Position numbers and translations under genes: made by a program. Below, in pieces: positions 6,082-6,852 of a stretch of 6,852 nt of DNA. The notes under the pieces are model-generated. The model did no database searches and was not told the origin of the DNA. It was given only the letters and a program-made list of their open reading frames with translations. The stretch's first letter is position 1; each line of letters starts with the position of its first letter. Origin of the DNA: an uncultured Chlamydiaceae bacterium (GTDB lineage: Bacteria; Chlamydiota; Chlamydiia; Chlamydiales; Parachlamydiaceae); contig CAMFKA010000116.1 in NCBI GenBank assembly GCA_945957185.1, forward strand, positions 1-6,852. Direction: 5' to 3'.

Positions 6082-6806
6082 CTTACGGTCCCTCCGTTAG
6101 GGGTTGCAGAGGACTGAACTGCAAGTGTTTTCAATGTAATTTTTCCAGACATCCCCGGTCTAATTCTTCCACTGACGTTTGGCACTTCAGCTTCCACTTT
6201 AAATTTCGCACTAGCTGGATCGATGACCGGAGCGATACGAATAATTTTCCCTTCAACAATTTCTCCTGTCTCTCTAACAGCGATTTTGACAGTTTGTCCC
6301 ACAAAGAGTTTGTCGATAAATGTGGAATCAAACAACATTTTCGCCAAAAGGACTCTAGTGTCCACCACTTCGATGAGGGGTTGACCGACTTGAGGAGTTT
6401 CTGAATCGTTGACTAAGACAGAAGCGACGTATCCGGAGTAAGGAACATCGAGAGTGCAGCAATCGAGAAGGTAATTAGCCGCTGCGAGATCAGACTTCGC
6501 GGTTGCTACTGCGGATTCGAAATCGGCAACATCAAACAGAGAAGCAACTCCGTCTTCATAAAGAGCAGTCTTAGCTGTTAATCCAATCTGAGCTCTCTTT
6601 AACAACCCTTCAGCTTTGCCAACGCCGGCTTTGTAAACTTCGTCGTAAATTTGAATTAATGTTTCGTGAGGTTCAAAAGAGGCTCCCATTCTTTTGTTGA
6701 TCGAGAGGATAGGTGCAGACACTTGTGCTGTGAGTAAGCTTTTTACAAGTGGATCAAAGAACACCTGCACATATGGAAGATAAACTTCTTCTGTAGATTC
6801 TTCTTC
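6078..6806 (-). CDS. RND-type periplasmic adaptor (HlyD/MFP family), C-terminal 242 residues, 5' end missing
   Basis: Only the C-terminal part is present, because the genomic sequence stops at 6806. A frame that appears to begin with GTG at 6821 (residues MYKRQ) is an artefact: those five codons come from the Nextera mosaic end. The genuine residues begin EEESTEEVYLPYV. Visible parts are the end of a barrel-sandwich or hairpin segment, a coiled-coil helix (around LFDVADFESAVATAKSDLAAA), then LDVPYSGYVASVLVNDSETPQVGQPLIEV, the second lipoyl-like half with the usual Pro and Gly positions. A beta-barrel segment follows (VGQTVKIAV...GKIIRIAPVID), then the membrane-proximal sequence RIRPGMSGKI, a hallmark of RND adaptors. 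Its stop (TGA) overlaps the ATG of the GAF-adaptor gene by 4 bp. Two adaptors in a row suggest a composite adaptor ring or two layers of the same exporter. Confidence 0.88.
   Translation of the reverse strand, partial: EEESTEEVYLPYVQVFFDPLVKSLLTAQVSAPILSINKRMGASFEPHETLIQIYDEVYKAGVGKAEGLLKRAQIGLTAKTALYEDGVASLFDVADFESAVATAKSDLAAANYLLDCCTLDVPYSGYVASVLVNDSETPQVGQPLIEVVDTRVLLAKMLFDSTFIDKLFVGQTVKIAVRETGEIVEGKIIRIAPVIDPASAKFKVEAEVPNVSGRIRPGMSGKITLKTLAVQSSATPNGGTVR
6091..6095 (-). promoter_or_regulatory. Ribosome binding site of the GAF-adaptor gene, inside the upstream gene
   Basis: GGAGG on the minus strand ends nine bases before the ATG at 6081 and lies in the last codons of the upstream adaptor gene. 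Together with the ATGA overlap it fits reinitiation by terminating ribosomes and fixed ratios of the two adaptors. Confidence 0.6.
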
Positions 6807-6852
6807 CTGTCTCTTATACACATCTCCGAGCCCACGAGACCGGAGCCTATCT
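6807..6852 (+). other. Illumina Nextera adapter contamination (mosaic end, adapter, index), not genomic
   Basis: Positions 6807-6825 are CTGTCTCTTATACACATCT, the 19-bp Tn5 mosaic end used in Nextera libraries. Next come CCGAGCCCACGAGAC (6826-6840), the read-2 side adapter, then the 8-base sample index CGGAGCCT (6841-6848), and ATCT, the first bases of the P7 end. The order is that of adapter read-through. The true contig ends at 6806. Confidence 0.98.

Noticed and set aside
6060..6404. Plus-strand open frame of 114 codons across the junction of the two adaptor genes.
   Set aside because: It is antisense to two well-supported adaptor genes, is Ser/Phe/Cys-rich without a domain, and has no ribosome site.
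6807..6821. GTG start at 6821 for the first adaptor gene.
   Set aside because: The codons are encoded by the Nextera mosaic end, so the start is artificial and the gene is truncated.

Overview
The window looks like one contig end from a Gram-negative bacterium, probably an environmental or metagenomic assembly. Evidence for a double membrane is an outer-membrane efflux lipoprotein and two membrane-fusion (HlyD-type) adaptors. The lineage cannot be fixed from this sequence. Base composition is mid-range, with the secretion genes richer in G+C than the ATPase gene. The last 46 bases (6807-6852) are not genomic: they are an Illumina Nextera mosaic end, adapter and index, so the biological sequence ends at 6806.

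Layout, right to left on the minus strand: (1) the C-terminal 242 residues of an RND-type periplasmic adaptor (6806-6078); (2) a GAF domain fused through one membrane helix to an HlyD-type adaptor (6081-4738), overlapping gene 1 by ATGA; (3) a TolC/NodT-like outer-membrane lipoprotein (4735-3278), 2 bp downstream of gene 2; (4) a small charged orphan protein (start re-called to 3199, ends 2915), possibly with its own promoter and 5' hairpin; (5) after an interruption, the first 374 codons of a large repeat protein (1124 to beyond position 1). This last protein starts with an LEPxxxRxLLDA motif, followed by a DUF4347-like domain and ELWxxDGT repeats. It is open at the left edge and is the longest feature in the first 1.1 kb.

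The interruption, at about 1269-2868, is on the plus strand. It holds an ATPase_2/DUF234-type gene (1420-2868) with a P-loop ATPase, a winged-helix region and a C-terminal PD-(D/E)XK-like domain. In front of it are two direct copies (period 56 bp) of a long inverted repeat. The second copy is built into a very good promoter: TTGATT, 17 bp, extended TATAAT. One arm of the repeat lies between the -35 and -10 boxes. The gene is more AT-rich than its neighbours in spot counts and looks like an inserted, self-regulated accessory module.

How the genes may work together: the two adaptors and the outer-membrane lipoprotein are the periplasm-spanning parts of an export machine. The LEPxxxRxLLDA/DUF4347/ELWxxDGT protein is the kind of large surface protein such a machine would export. 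No inner-membrane energising component (ABC, RND or other) is in the window; it would have to lie to the right of 6806 or elsewhere. The pairing of exporter and substrate is inferred from gene proximity. The GAF domain, predicted to be cytoplasmic, suggests that export could be gated by a small ligand.

The only gap near 300 bp is 1125-1419. It contains the divergent promoters of the repeat protein and the ATPase plus the inverted repeats. No rRNA, tRNA, CRISPR array, insertion-sequence transposase or convincing rho-independent terminator was seen.
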